Of a DNA stretch of 64,000 bases, positions 29,501 through 37,011 are shown in pieces; the first letter of the stretch is position 1, and each line of letters opens with the position of its first letter. The position numbers and the translations under genes are program-made. The notes beneath the pieces are model-generated. The model saw only the letters and a list, made by a program, of their open reading frames with translations, was not told where the DNA came from and ran no database searches. Source of the DNA: Vibrio cyclitrophicus (GTDB taxonomy: Bacteria > Pseudomonadota > Gammaproteobacteria > Enterobacterales > Vibrionaceae); contig CP065366.1 of the NCBI GenBank assembly GCA_023206055.1, forward strand, positions 744,001 through 808,000, written 5' to 3'.

Positions 29501-30430
29501 TCACTTATTGATCTGTTCGTTTAACGCTTCTTTAATGACATTGCTGAGCCACATATGAAGAGGGTTATTACGATTTTTTTTATGGATATGGCTATAAACC
29601 CCCATCATTTTTAAGTCGTTCGTGATGTCTACATCAATAGATCTCAGGTTGGGATAGTTGTTGATAGGGAAGAGGTTGGAATGGGGCATGTACATATCTG
29701 AATGAAGTAGAACATCTACTATTGCGAGTACCATTTCAGAACGAAACCCAATGCTATGAGGAACTGAGTGAGCGTCTAATACTAAGGAAGCTTGACTAAA
29801 GTTATCGTTCCAGCCCGGAGATATCAGTGAAGCGATTTCGTACCCCGCAAGATCTTGCAGTGTGGCAGTTGATTTCTGAAGCGGATGCTCTTTTCGTACA
29901 AATAGTCGCCCTGTAATATCAACGAGCTTTTGAACATAAATCTCTTTCGAAGTGTGTGGAAGCTGATAAGCAACGCCCAATAGGACATCGCCTTTTTGAA
30001 TATCTTCTGAGGATGATGTCGTCCAGCTTATTAGCTCTAGCTTACAGTTTGGTGCTTGCTGTTTGATATTCTGGTACAGGGAACCCGATAAGCAAGCAAG
30101 TACGATTGGAGATAATGCTATTTTTATGGGGTAATCAATGGCTTTTGGATCGAATTCTGTTGAGGAGTTAACGGCTGTCATTAAACCGTCTAAATGAGGG
30201 GTGATCTCATTGGCTAGCTGATCGCTAAAGGTCGTTGATTGCAAACCACCATGTACTTTAACGAATAGATCATCGGAGAAATGATAACGTAGCTTTTGCA
30301 GAGCTTGGCTAACCGCTGGCTGAGAAACGAATAAACGCTCCGCAGCCTTCCTAGTGTTTTTTTCTTGATAAACAATCAGAAAGGTACGTAACAAGTTTAA
30401 ATCGAGAGAGCTGAATAAGTCTTTAGCCAT
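29501..30430 (-). CDS. LysR family transcriptional regulator
   Basis: Protein of 309 residues. The N-terminal winged helix-turn-helix starts LFSSLDLNLLRTFLIVYQEK, with AAERLFVSQPAVSQALQKLR as the recognition region (about 32-51). The periplasmic-binding-like effector domain spans about 90-300. The effector and targets cannot be read from the sequence. Neighbours are the beta-barrel gene downstream and cutC upstream on the same strand, 100 bp away, with no divergent partner. Confidence 0.88.
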   Translation of the reverse strand: MAKDLFSSLDLNLLRTFLIVYQEKNTRKAAERLFVSQPAVSQALQKLRYHFSDDLFVKVHGGLQSTTFSDQLANEITPHLDGLMTAVNSSTEFDPKAIDYPIKIALSPIVLACLSGSLYQNIKQQAPNCKLELISWTTSSSEDIQKGDVLLGVAYQLPHTSKEIYVQKLVDITGRLFVRKEHPLQKSTATLQDLAGYEIASLISPGWNDNFSQASLVLDAHSVPHSIGFRSEMVLAIVDVLLHSDMYMPHSNLFPINNYPNLRSIDVDITNDLKMMGVYSHIHKKNRNNPLHMWLSNVIKEALNEQINK

Positions 30431-30530
30431 ATCTGTCCATGAAAGGTTTACTGCTTTATTAAATATAATATACGTCAGTCAGTTAGATTAGTCAGCGAGG
30501 TTCTCGGGATTTGTGTTAGCGACTATTATT

Positions 30531-31277
30531 CTAAGCGTCGAGAGCAGCTCTCACACTGGATATCTTGCTCGCATCAGTTACTGGTATCTGATAATCATCA
30601 ATATCATCACTGCCCATTTGAGCGCTTGAGTTGCTTTCCATTAGGCTAGGTCTTGTCGATTTACCTGAAAGGTGAAGTGCAGGTACTTGGGTGATGCATT
30701 GAATTATCTTAGCATTCGTTGCATTGACGCCAGCGCCAGCCATGATATCGATTCTGCCATCGGCTTGTTTGACCATATCTGCGAGCACATTGATGCCTTG
30801 CTCAGCATTAACAGCAAGCCCTGACGTTAGGATTCTTTCGCATCCAAGTGTAATGATTTGTTCTAATGCTACTTGGTAGTCAGAACTTTGATCAATGGCT
30901 CTGTGGAACGTAATTCCAAGCTTTAATGAGTGCGCTTTGTTAGCCAGTTGCTGCATTTTAGGCATATCAATACTTCCATTAGGTGCTAACACGCCAAGTA
31001 CAACCCCATTCAATCCTGCACTTGCACAAGCTTCAATATCTTCAAGCATACAGATCATATCGTCATTATCGAAAATGAAGTCGCCCTGTCTTGGTCGTAT
31101 CATAGCGTAGACAGGAACGGACGAAATTTTTGCCGCTTGCTTCATCATACCGAAGCTAGGAGTTAATCCGCCAAGTGCTAGTGAGGAGCAAAGCTCAATT
31201 CGATTTGCGCCGCCAGACAGCGCGTTGTGTAGAGATTCTAAGTTATCGATACAGACTTCAATTTCGATGTTCATCAT
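30531..31277 (-). CDS. cutC: CutC family protein
   Basis: Protein of 248 residues (E. coli CutC 248), starting MMNIEIEVCIDNLESLHNA. Conserved segments are GGANRIELCSSLALGGLTPS, MIRPRQGDF and TFHRAID, with DIMAGAGVN near the end of a TIM barrel. Historically linked to copper tolerance; the biochemical role remains uncertain, so copper homeostasis should be read with caution. No metal regulator is adjacent. Confidence 0.92.
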   Translation of the reverse strand: MMNIEIEVCIDNLESLHNALSGGANRIELCSSLALGGLTPSFGMMKQAAKISSVPVYAMIRPRQGDFIFDNDDMICMLEDIEACASAGLNGVVLGVLAPNGSIDMPKMQQLANKAHSLKLGITFHRAIDQSSDYQVALEQIITLGCERILTSGLAVNAEQGINVLADMVKQADGRIDIMAGAGVNATNAKIIQCITQVPALHLSGKSTRPSLMESNSSAQMGSDDIDDYQIPVTDASKISSVRAALDA

Positions 31278-31592
31278 GTTTATCCGTTTAAAAAGATACT
31301 GATGAAATCATAGCAACCTAGATACGGATATGAATAGGTGGTAGCAGAGGAAAATAGGGGTAAAGTTTGTTTTTGTAACTGCCTCTATTAAATGTTGAAG
31401 AGGGAGTTTAGGGGAAATGAAAGGCCGTCGAATAGATATGAAAAAAGCCCGAAGCGTTAACTTCGGGCTTTTAATAGGACTTTACTTCTTAACTGATTGG
31501 CGGTGCGCTTTGCGCTATTAGCTTATGCTTTATGTCTCTTTTAGAGAGTCTTCCAACCATTAACCCGCGTTGAGTTCGGGCTTAAGAGGTAA
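31278..31592. other. Gap holding the peroxiredoxin 3' region and terminator
   Basis: 315 bp without a gene. The terminator at 31441-31472 belongs to the leftward peroxiredoxin transcript, giving it an approximately 120-nt 3' untranslated region. That region contains short dyads (TGCGCTTTGCGCTA; CTCTTTTAGAGAG). Nothing else is recognised. Confidence 0.5.
31441..31472 (-). terminator. Peroxiredoxin terminator
   Basis: GCCCGAAG and CTTCGGGC form an 8-bp GC-rich stem extended by A/T pairs, loop CGTTAA. A six-base T-run follows on the minus strand and TTTT on the plus strand, so it may act both ways. Confidence 0.88.
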
Positions 31593-32201
31593 TTACTTGC
31601 TTAGGTCGTCAGCGTGTTCAGATAGGAATGCTGCAACACCTTTTGGAGATGCGTCCATACCTGATTTACCTTCTTCCCATTGTGCAGGACAAACTTCACC
31701 GTTCTTCTCGTGGAAGTTTAGTGCGTCTACCATGCGTAGCATTTCGTCGATGTTACGGCCTAGTGGAAGATCGTTAACTACTTGGTGACGTACAAGGCCG
31801 TCAGCATCGATTAGGAAAGAACCACGGAAAGCAACGCCTGCTTCTGGGTGCTCAACATCGTATGCTTTGCAGATCTCGTGCTTAACGTCAGCAATTAGAG
31901 GGTATTTAACTTGACCGATACCGCCATCAGCGATAGCAGTGTTACGCCATGCGTTGTGAGAGAATTGTGAATCGATAGAAACACCGATTACTTCAACGCC
32001 TTTAGCTTGGAAATCTTCTAGACGGTTGTCGAAAGCGATTAGCTCTGAAGGACAAACGAAAGTGAAGTCTAGTGGGTAGAAGAAAACTACAGCTTTCTTA
32101 CCTTTAGTGAATTCTGCGAAGTTGAAGTTATCAACGATCTCACCGTTACCTAGAACAGCTGCTGCAGTAAAGTCAGGGGCTTGACGACCTACTAGTACCA
32201 T
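31593..32201 (-). CDS. Typical 2-Cys peroxiredoxin (AhpC/Prx1 type)
   Basis: Protein of 202 residues. The peroxidatic Cys is C50 in FTFVCPSE and the resolving Cys C171 in EVCPAQW. The GG(I)G and long C-terminal tail are typical of Prx1-type eukaryote-like AhpC/TSA proteins. The start has GGAGA upstream. It reduces H2O2 and alkyl peroxides, using thioredoxin or AhpF-like donors. It is transcribed divergently from oxyR, so OxyR control is plausible. Locus names vary (prxA, ahpC), so no symbol is assigned. Confidence 0.94.
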   Translation of the reverse strand: MVLVGRQAPDFTAAAVLGNGEIVDNFNFAEFTKGKKAVVFFYPLDFTFVCPSELIAFDNRLEDFQAKGVEVIGVSIDSQFSHNAWRNTAIADGGIGQVKYPLIADVKHEICKAYDVEHPEAGVAFRGSFLIDADGLVRHQVVNDLPLGRNIDEMLRMVDALNFHEKNGEVCPAQWEEGKSGMDASPKGVAAFLSEHADDLSK

Positions 32202-32268
32202 TTGGAATCTCCTAAAAAATTAGTTGGCCCAAAACATCTTTGTTTGGGCTCCGTTTCTACGGGACAAA

Positions 32269-32291
32269 CTATAGTACAATCGGTACTATAG
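32269..32291. promoter_or_regulatory. Perfect dyad between the peroxiredoxin gene and oxyR
   Basis: CTATAGTAC and GTACTATAG form a perfect 9-bp inverted repeat around AATCG. It lies 68 bp before the peroxiredoxin start and 120 bp before oxyR. On the minus strand TATAGT within it could be a -10 box. The ATAG/CTAT units recall OxyR half-sites, but the spacing differs from the ATAG-N7-CTAT consensus. Confidence 0.5.
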
Positions 32292-32410
32292 AAAAAAGCG
32301 AATTAAATAGATTAAGTTAATCGAAAAAAGCGATGAGCTTAATCTTTGCCCAGTCCTTAGGTCTGCTGACCTTTACTTAACTTATCCTACTCATATTACA
32401 AAGTAATTTC

Positions 32411-33316
32411 ATGAATAAATGGCCAAGTCTTAAGCAGCTTCACTATCTTGTTACCCTTCACGAAACTCGTCACTTTAGTGATGCAGCAGATCGCTGTTTC
32501 GTGAGTCAATCGACACTAAGTAAAGGTATTCAAAACCTAGAAGAGCTGATCGGTTGCCCTCTCTATGAGAAGAAAGATAAAAAGAGCCCATTGGTTTTCA
32601 CTCAAGCAGGTGAGCTGGTGGTTAAGCATGGTCGAGAATTATTGGCGAAAGGACAAGATCTTGTTGAACTTGGAAACTTATGTAACGGGGATGCGATGCA
32701 AGGGCAGTTGCGAGTGGGATGTATCCCTACCATAGCGCCGTTCCTTTTGTGTGATTTGGTCCAAGAAGCCAACCATCGTTTCCCGCAATTGAACTTACTG
32801 TTACGTGAAGACACGACGACTAACTTATTGGCTGCACTGCGCCATGGTGAGTTAGATGTGTTGATTCTGGCTCTGCCTGTCGATATCGATAACATGGAGA
32901 GTAAAGTTGTTGGGCAAGACCCTTTCAGAATGGTGATCAGTCGTAATCAAGCTGATGGTATTCGCGTTCCTATTAAATACGATGACTTGCCAGACGAATC
33001 TGTATTCTTGTTGGAGAACGAGCACTGCTTAACCGAGCACGCGGTATCAGCTTGTAAGCTAACCGACAAAGAGAAGATAAACCCGTTCACCGCGACAAGC
33101 CTCCATACATTGGTGCAAATGGTAGCAAATGGTTTAGGTACCACCTTTATTCCGCAGATGGCAATTGATCATGGTTTATTGGAAAACCAAAACCTAGTGG
33201 TTATTGATCCTCCAGGTCAGCAAGCGTACCGGGATATTGGTCTGGTGTGGCGACCAAGTTCTTCGCGTCGTGAGACATTCCATCAATTAGCGGATGTGGT
33301 GTCTGAGCTTTTATAA
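32411..33316 (+). CDS. oxyR: Hydrogen peroxide regulator OxyR
   Basis: LysR-family protein of 301 residues (E. coli 305). HTH region is FSDAADRCFVSQSTLSKGIQ. The redox pair is Cys206 (NEHCLTEH) and Cys215 (VSACKL), nine residues apart exactly as C199/C208 of E. coli OxyR. This identifies it firmly. TSLHTLVQMVANGLG matches the regulatory domain. It senses peroxide by disulfide formation and probably controls the divergent peroxiredoxin gene. Confidence 0.95.
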   Translation: MNKWPSLKQLHYLVTLHETRHFSDAADRCFVSQSTLSKGIQNLEELIGCPLYEKKDKKSPLVFTQAGELVVKHGRELLAKGQDLVELGNLCNGDAMQGQLRVGCIPTIAPFLLCDLVQEANHRFPQLNLLLREDTTTNLLAALRHGELDVLILALPVDIDNMESKVVGQDPFRMVISRNQADGIRVPIKYDDLPDESVFLLENEHCLTEHAVSACKLTDKEKINPFTATSLHTLVQMVANGLGTTFIPQMAIDHGLLENQNLVVIDPPGQQAYRDIGLVWRPSSSRRETFHQLADVVSELL

Positions 33317-33342
33317 TAATCCGCTTCGACAACAATCCCTCT

Positions 33343-33368
33343 GAGCGGCTGCATTGGCCGCTCTTCTT
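33343..33368. terminator. oxyR terminator (convergent region)
   Basis: GAGCGGC and GCCGCTC arms with loop TGCATTG, followed by TTCTTTAT. It lies between converging oxyR and the CBS gene and can serve at least oxyR. Confidence 0.7.
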
Positions 33369-33385
33369 TATATCAGTTCTGAGAG

Positions 33386-33832
33386 TTACTCTACTTCCGC
33401 TTCTTCTGGCTCGACTTCTTCTTGCAGCTCCAGCAAATTGATCGCTATCGTGACAAAATCGCTATCTGTAATAATACCTACTAGTTTGTGGTTTTCTACG
33501 ACAGGTAAACAACCCACTTTATGTTTCTGCATATAGATAGCCGATTCTTTTAATCCTGCATGCGGTTCTACTGACATAACATTTTTGTGCATGATGTCGT
33601 TGAGGGGAGTCGCAAGAGTAAAAGATTGAGCTTGTGGAATGTTTTGTAGGCTGGATTCTTGAGCGGCGAGAACGTCTCGTTGTGTGACGACACCGAGTAG
33701 TTGCCTGTCGGAATCAACGACTGGAATATGGCGGATATCAAGCGCTTCCATCATGTGCTTAGCATCGGCCAGTGAGTGTGAGCGCAATAGGGTATGAGGG
33801 TTGCGAGTCATCATATCTTCAACCTTGATCAT
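33386..33832 (-). CDS. CBS-domain pair protein
   Basis: Protein of 148 residues made of two CBS motifs: MIKVEDMMTRNPHTLL...HIPVVDSDRQLLGVVTQRDV and DIMHKNVMSVEPH...GCLPVVENHKLVGIITDSDF. The C-terminal tail is very acidic (about 12 residues, mostly Glu). CBS pairs bind adenosine nucleotides. As a stand-alone module its partner is unknown. A strong AGGAGG ribosome site precedes the ATG. Confidence 0.85.
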   Translation of the reverse strand: MIKVEDMMTRNPHTLLRSHSLADAKHMMEALDIRHIPVVDSDRQLLGVVTQRDVLAAQESSLQNIPQAQSFTLATPLNDIMHKNVMSVEPHAGLKESAIYMQKHKVGCLPVVENHKLVGIITDSDFVTIAINLLELQEEVEPEEAEVE

Positions 33833-34166
33833 ACGAACCTCCTTCTTTTTTATTTGTTGCTATTACTATAGTTTTTTATCCAAAAAATAACTGAGATCTG
33901 ACGCATTCTTGGGTGAGTTTTATGCAACTAATTCTTTCGTTTGAGGAGGTGAATCGGTAGCATTATTTTACGCCTCTTTACAATAATCCAGTGCTGTAAA
34001 CCTTGCTATTGCGGCTCGTGTGCCTATACTAGCCCACTGCGAAATTTTTAGTCGTGTTTGCGATGTGTTTCTGGTAACGATTTACTTACCGTAACGATTA
34101 TCCAGCAACTACGATTTATGATTCGCCAATGGCACAAATCTCATCAACTAAAACAAGACTAGACAC
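33833..34166. other. Divergent gap before queA
   Basis: 334 bp. A likely sigma-70 promoter for queA is TTGCTA 34003-34008, 16-nt spacer and TATACT 34025-34030, with GC-rich discriminator. GTAACGATT occurs twice between about 34073 and 34100 as a short direct repeat. No gene is seen. Confidence 0.5.
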
Positions 34167-35219
34167 ATGCAAGTTTCAGATTTTCACTTTGATCTACCCG
34201 ATGAACTCATTGCTCGCTACCCTCAAGAGGAGCGTACAGCAAGCCGCCTGCTTAAATTAGATGGCAACAGCGGTAACCTAGCTGATGGTTCGTTTAAAGA
34301 CGTTTTAGACTTGGTTGAGCCTGGTGATCTTGTTGTTTTCAATAACACTCGAGTGATTCCAGCTCGTGTATTCGGTCGTAAGGCATCAGGCGGTAAGCTT
34401 GAAGTGCTAGTTGAACGCATGCTTGATGAGAAAAGCATTCTTGCACATGTTCGTTGTTCTAAATCACCGAAGCCGGGCACTAAGTTGTTCCTTGGTGAGA
34501 ACGACGAGTATGAAGCTGAAATGGTGGCGCGTCACGATGCGTTATTTGAAATCCATTTCACCTCCGACCAAAGCGTATTAGAAATTCTTAACAGTGTGGG
34601 TCATATGCCGCTGCCTCCTTACATCGACCGCCCTGATGAAGATGCAGATAAAGAGCGCTACCAGACTGTCTATAATGAAAAGCCGGGCGCAGTTGCAGCA
34701 CCAACAGCAGGCCTTCACTTTGATGACAAGCTAATGGCTGACATGAAAGAAAAAGGTGTTGAGTTTGCTTACGTGACGCTTCACGTTGGTGCTGGTACGT
34801 TCCAGCCAGTAAAAGTCGATAATATCAATGATCACCACATGCATGCTGAGTACGTTGAAGTACCGCAAGAAGTGGTTGATGCCGTTGCAGCAGCAAAAGC
34901 TCGTGGCGGCCGAATCATTGCTGTTGGTACAACATCAGTACGCTCACTAGAAAGTGCAGCTCAAGATGCATTGAAGAAAGGCACCGAACTCGTTCCTTTC
35001 TTTGGTGATACAGAAATCTTCATCTTCCCTGGTTATGAATATCAGTTAGTGGATTGCTTGATTACCAACTTTCACTTACCAGAATCAACGCTGATTATGT
35101 TGGTGAGTGCATTTGCAGGTTATGACAATGTGATGGGCGCATACGATCACGCAGTGAAGAGCGAATATCGTTTCTTTAGCTACGGTGATGCAATGTTCAT
35201 CAATAAGAAAACGAGCTAA
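34167..35219 (+). CDS. queA: S-adenosylmethionine:tRNA ribosyltransferase-isomerase QueA
   Basis: Protein of 350 residues (E. coli 356), starting MQVSDFHFDLPDELIARYPQ. Conserved segments are GDLVVFNNTRVIPAR, GAVAAPTAGLHF, HVGAGTFQPV and TNFHLPESTL. It transfers the ribosyl part of SAM to preQ1 in tRNA, the penultimate step of queuosine synthesis. tgt, which inserts preQ1, follows after 195 bp. Confidence 0.97.
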   Translation: MQVSDFHFDLPDELIARYPQEERTASRLLKLDGNSGNLADGSFKDVLDLVEPGDLVVFNNTRVIPARVFGRKASGGKLEVLVERMLDEKSILAHVRCSKSPKPGTKLFLGENDEYEAEMVARHDALFEIHFTSDQSVLEILNSVGHMPLPPYIDRPDEDADKERYQTVYNEKPGAVAAPTAGLHFDDKLMADMKEKGVEFAYVTLHVGAGTFQPVKVDNINDHHMHAEYVEVPQEVVDAVAAAKARGGRIIAVGTTSVRSLESAAQDALKKGTELVPFFGDTEIFIFPGYEYQLVDCLITNFHLPESTLIMLVSAFAGYDNVMGAYDHAVKSEYRFFSYGDAMFINKKTS

Positions 35220-35251
35220 TTTAAGCTGGTTATAAGTGATATAAATAAGAA

Positions 35252-35345
35252 TTTACGGGTGCTAGCAGTAAGCTAGGAGTCGGGCAGGATATCTGTCTAA
35301 TCTCTCGCAAGGAATACGCGACCGCTCCTCATAGAACCCACTAGT
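35252..35345 (+). ncRNA. Candidate structured leader between queA and tgt
   Basis: Nested pairings can be drawn. GGGT (35257-35260) pairs with ACCC (35336-35339). CTAGC (35262-35266) pairs with GCTAG (35272-35276). AGGAG (35275-35279) pairs with CTCCT (35325-35329). Inside, GGCAG/CTGTC and TCGC/GCGA add two more stems. No known class is recognised, and two of the helices compete for one base. The call rests on hand pairing only. Confidence 0.3.
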
Positions 35346-35414
35346 CTGAACGGTTGTTTGGCCTAAGGTTCTGAATTATCAGTCAGATTGTTTCTCTGGC
35401 ATATTGGAGGCTTC

Positions 35415-36551
35415 GTGAAATTAAAATACGAACTTAAAAAAACAAACAGCGGCGCACGTCGTGGTCAACTTCAGTTTGAACGTGGTACCGTTGAAACACC
35501 AGCATTCATGCCAGTAGGTACTTACGGTACGGTGAAAGGTATGACGCCTGAAGAAGTGAAAGACACCGGTGCAGAAATCCTACTAGGTAATACTTTCCAC
35601 CTATGGTTACGCCCTGGTCAAGAAATCATGAAACTGCACGGTGACTTGCACGATTTCATGAACTGGAAAGGCCCTATTCTGACTGATTCAGGTGGCTTCC
35701 AAGTATTCAGCCTAGGTGCTACGCGTAAAATCACTGAAGAGGGTGTTCACTTCCGTAACCCTGTAAACGGTGACAAGATCTTCATGGACGCTGAAAAGTC
35801 GATGGAAATCCAAAAGGATTTAGGTTCAGACATCGTAATGATCTTTGACGAATGTACGCCTTATCCTGCGACGCATAAAGAAGCAAAAGACTCAATGGAG
35901 ATGTCTCTTCGTTGGGCTCAGCGTTCTCGCGATCACTTTGATAAGCAAGAAAACCCGAACTCACTATTCGGTATCGTTCAAGGTGGCGTATACGAAGACC
36001 TTCGTGACGTATCCGTTAAAGGCCTAACAGAAATTGGTTTTGATGGTTACGCTGTTGGCGGCCTAGCAGTAGGCGAACCAAAAGAAGATATGCACCGTAT
36101 TCTTGAGCACACATGTCCTCAACTACCTGAAGATAAGCCACGTTACCTAATGGGCGTAGGCAAACCTGAAGACTTGGTTGAAGGTGTTCGTCGCGGTATC
36201 GACATGTTTGACTGTGTAATGCCAACGCGAAATGCACGTAACGGCCACCTGTTTGTGACTGAAGGTGTGATCAAGATCCGTAATGCGAAGCATAAAACCG
36301 ATACAACACCACTAGATTCAGAGTGTGACTGTTACACTTGTAAGAACTACAGCAAGTCGTACTTACACCATTTGGATCGTTGTAACGAAATCCTAGGTGC
36401 TCGACTGAACACGATTCATAACCTGCGTTTCTACCAACGAGTAATGTCAGACATTCGTCAGTCTATCGATGAAGACCGTTTTGAAGAGTTCGTTGCAGAG
36501 TTCTACGCAAGAATGGGGCGTGAAGTGCCACCACTAGGTAAAGAATCTTAG
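35415..36551 (+). CDS. tgt: tRNA-guanine transglycosylase
   Basis: Start GTG 35415, preceded by TTGGAGG, gives 378 residues (E. coli 375). The in-frame TTG 35388 would add an unfamiliar tail. Catalytic Asp lies in LTDSGGFQVFS, the nucleophile region in FDCVMPTRNARNG, and the zinc site in CDCYTC...H near 310. It exchanges G34 for preQ1 in GUN-anticodon tRNAs, directly upstream of the QueA step. Confidence 0.97.
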   Translation: MKLKYELKKTNSGARRGQLQFERGTVETPAFMPVGTYGTVKGMTPEEVKDTGAEILLGNTFHLWLRPGQEIMKLHGDLHDFMNWKGPILTDSGGFQVFSLGATRKITEEGVHFRNPVNGDKIFMDAEKSMEIQKDLGSDIVMIFDECTPYPATHKEAKDSMEMSLRWAQRSRDHFDKQENPNSLFGIVQGGVYEDLRDVSVKGLTEIGFDGYAVGGLAVGEPKEDMHRILEHTCPQLPEDKPRYLMGVGKPEDLVEGVRRGIDMFDCVMPTRNARNGHLFVTEGVIKIRNAKHKTDTTPLDSECDCYTCKNYSKSYLHHLDRCNEILGARLNTIHNLRFYQRVMSDIRQSIDEDRFEEFVAEFYARMGREVPPLGKES

Positions 36552-36661
36552 TATTTCTTTTTTGCGAGCCCTATCTCTCTTCCGAGTGATGGGGCTTGAA
36601 AATAAAAGGATGCGACCCAATTAGACAAACAATTACGAAAATATAATAGAGGATGTTTTAA

Positions 36662-36991
36662 ATGTTTATTTCTCAAGCTCACGCAGCAGCAGAAGGTGCA
36701 CCAGCAGGCGGCGGTTTCGAAATGCTAATCATGCTAGGTATGTTCGCTGTGATCTTCTACTTCATGATCTACCGTCCACAAGCTAAGCGTGTTAAAGAGC
36801 ACAAGAACCTTATGTCTTCTATGGGCAAAGGCGATGAAGTTCTTACTAGCGGCGGCCTAATTGGCAAGATCACTAAGATTGCTGAAGACAGCGACTACGT
36901 TGCTATCGAACTGAACGCAAACAACGAAGTAGTTATCAAGAAAGACTTCGTTACAGCAGTGCTACCAAAAGGTACTCTGAAATCTCTATAA
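36662..36991 (+). CDS. yajC: Sec translocon accessory subunit YajC
   Basis: Protein of 109 residues with one membrane helix (about 20-38, MLIMLGMFAVIFYFMIYRP) and the conserved RPQAKRVKEH and LTSGGLIGKI segments. It associates with SecDF in the inner membrane. It is followed closely by secD. The preceding 110-bp gap includes a dyad (AGCCCTATC, about 36568, with GATGGGGCT) but no T-run. Confidence 0.96.
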   Translation: MFISQAHAAAEGAPAGGGFEMLIMLGMFAVIFYFMIYRPQAKRVKEHKNLMSSMGKGDEVLTSGGLIGKITKIAEDSDYVAIELNANNEVVIKKDFVTAVLPKGTLKSL

Positions 36992-37011
36992 ACAGCTAGA
37001 GGATCCTCGCT

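Noticed and set aside
30895..31110. Plus-strand frame opposite cutC, and similar antisense frames elsewhere (for example opposite ispG and secD)
   Set aside because: They lie wholly inside well-supported genes on the other strand and resemble no protein.
32269..32291. Calling the dyad a standard OxyR site
   Set aside because: ATAG and CTAT are 11 bp apart rather than 7 and there is no second half pair, so it is reported only as a candidate operator.
26737..33832. Genomic island or defence system around the IS element
   Set aside because: One insertion sequence, no integrase, att repeats or defence genes. The flanking genes look chromosomal and of similar base composition.
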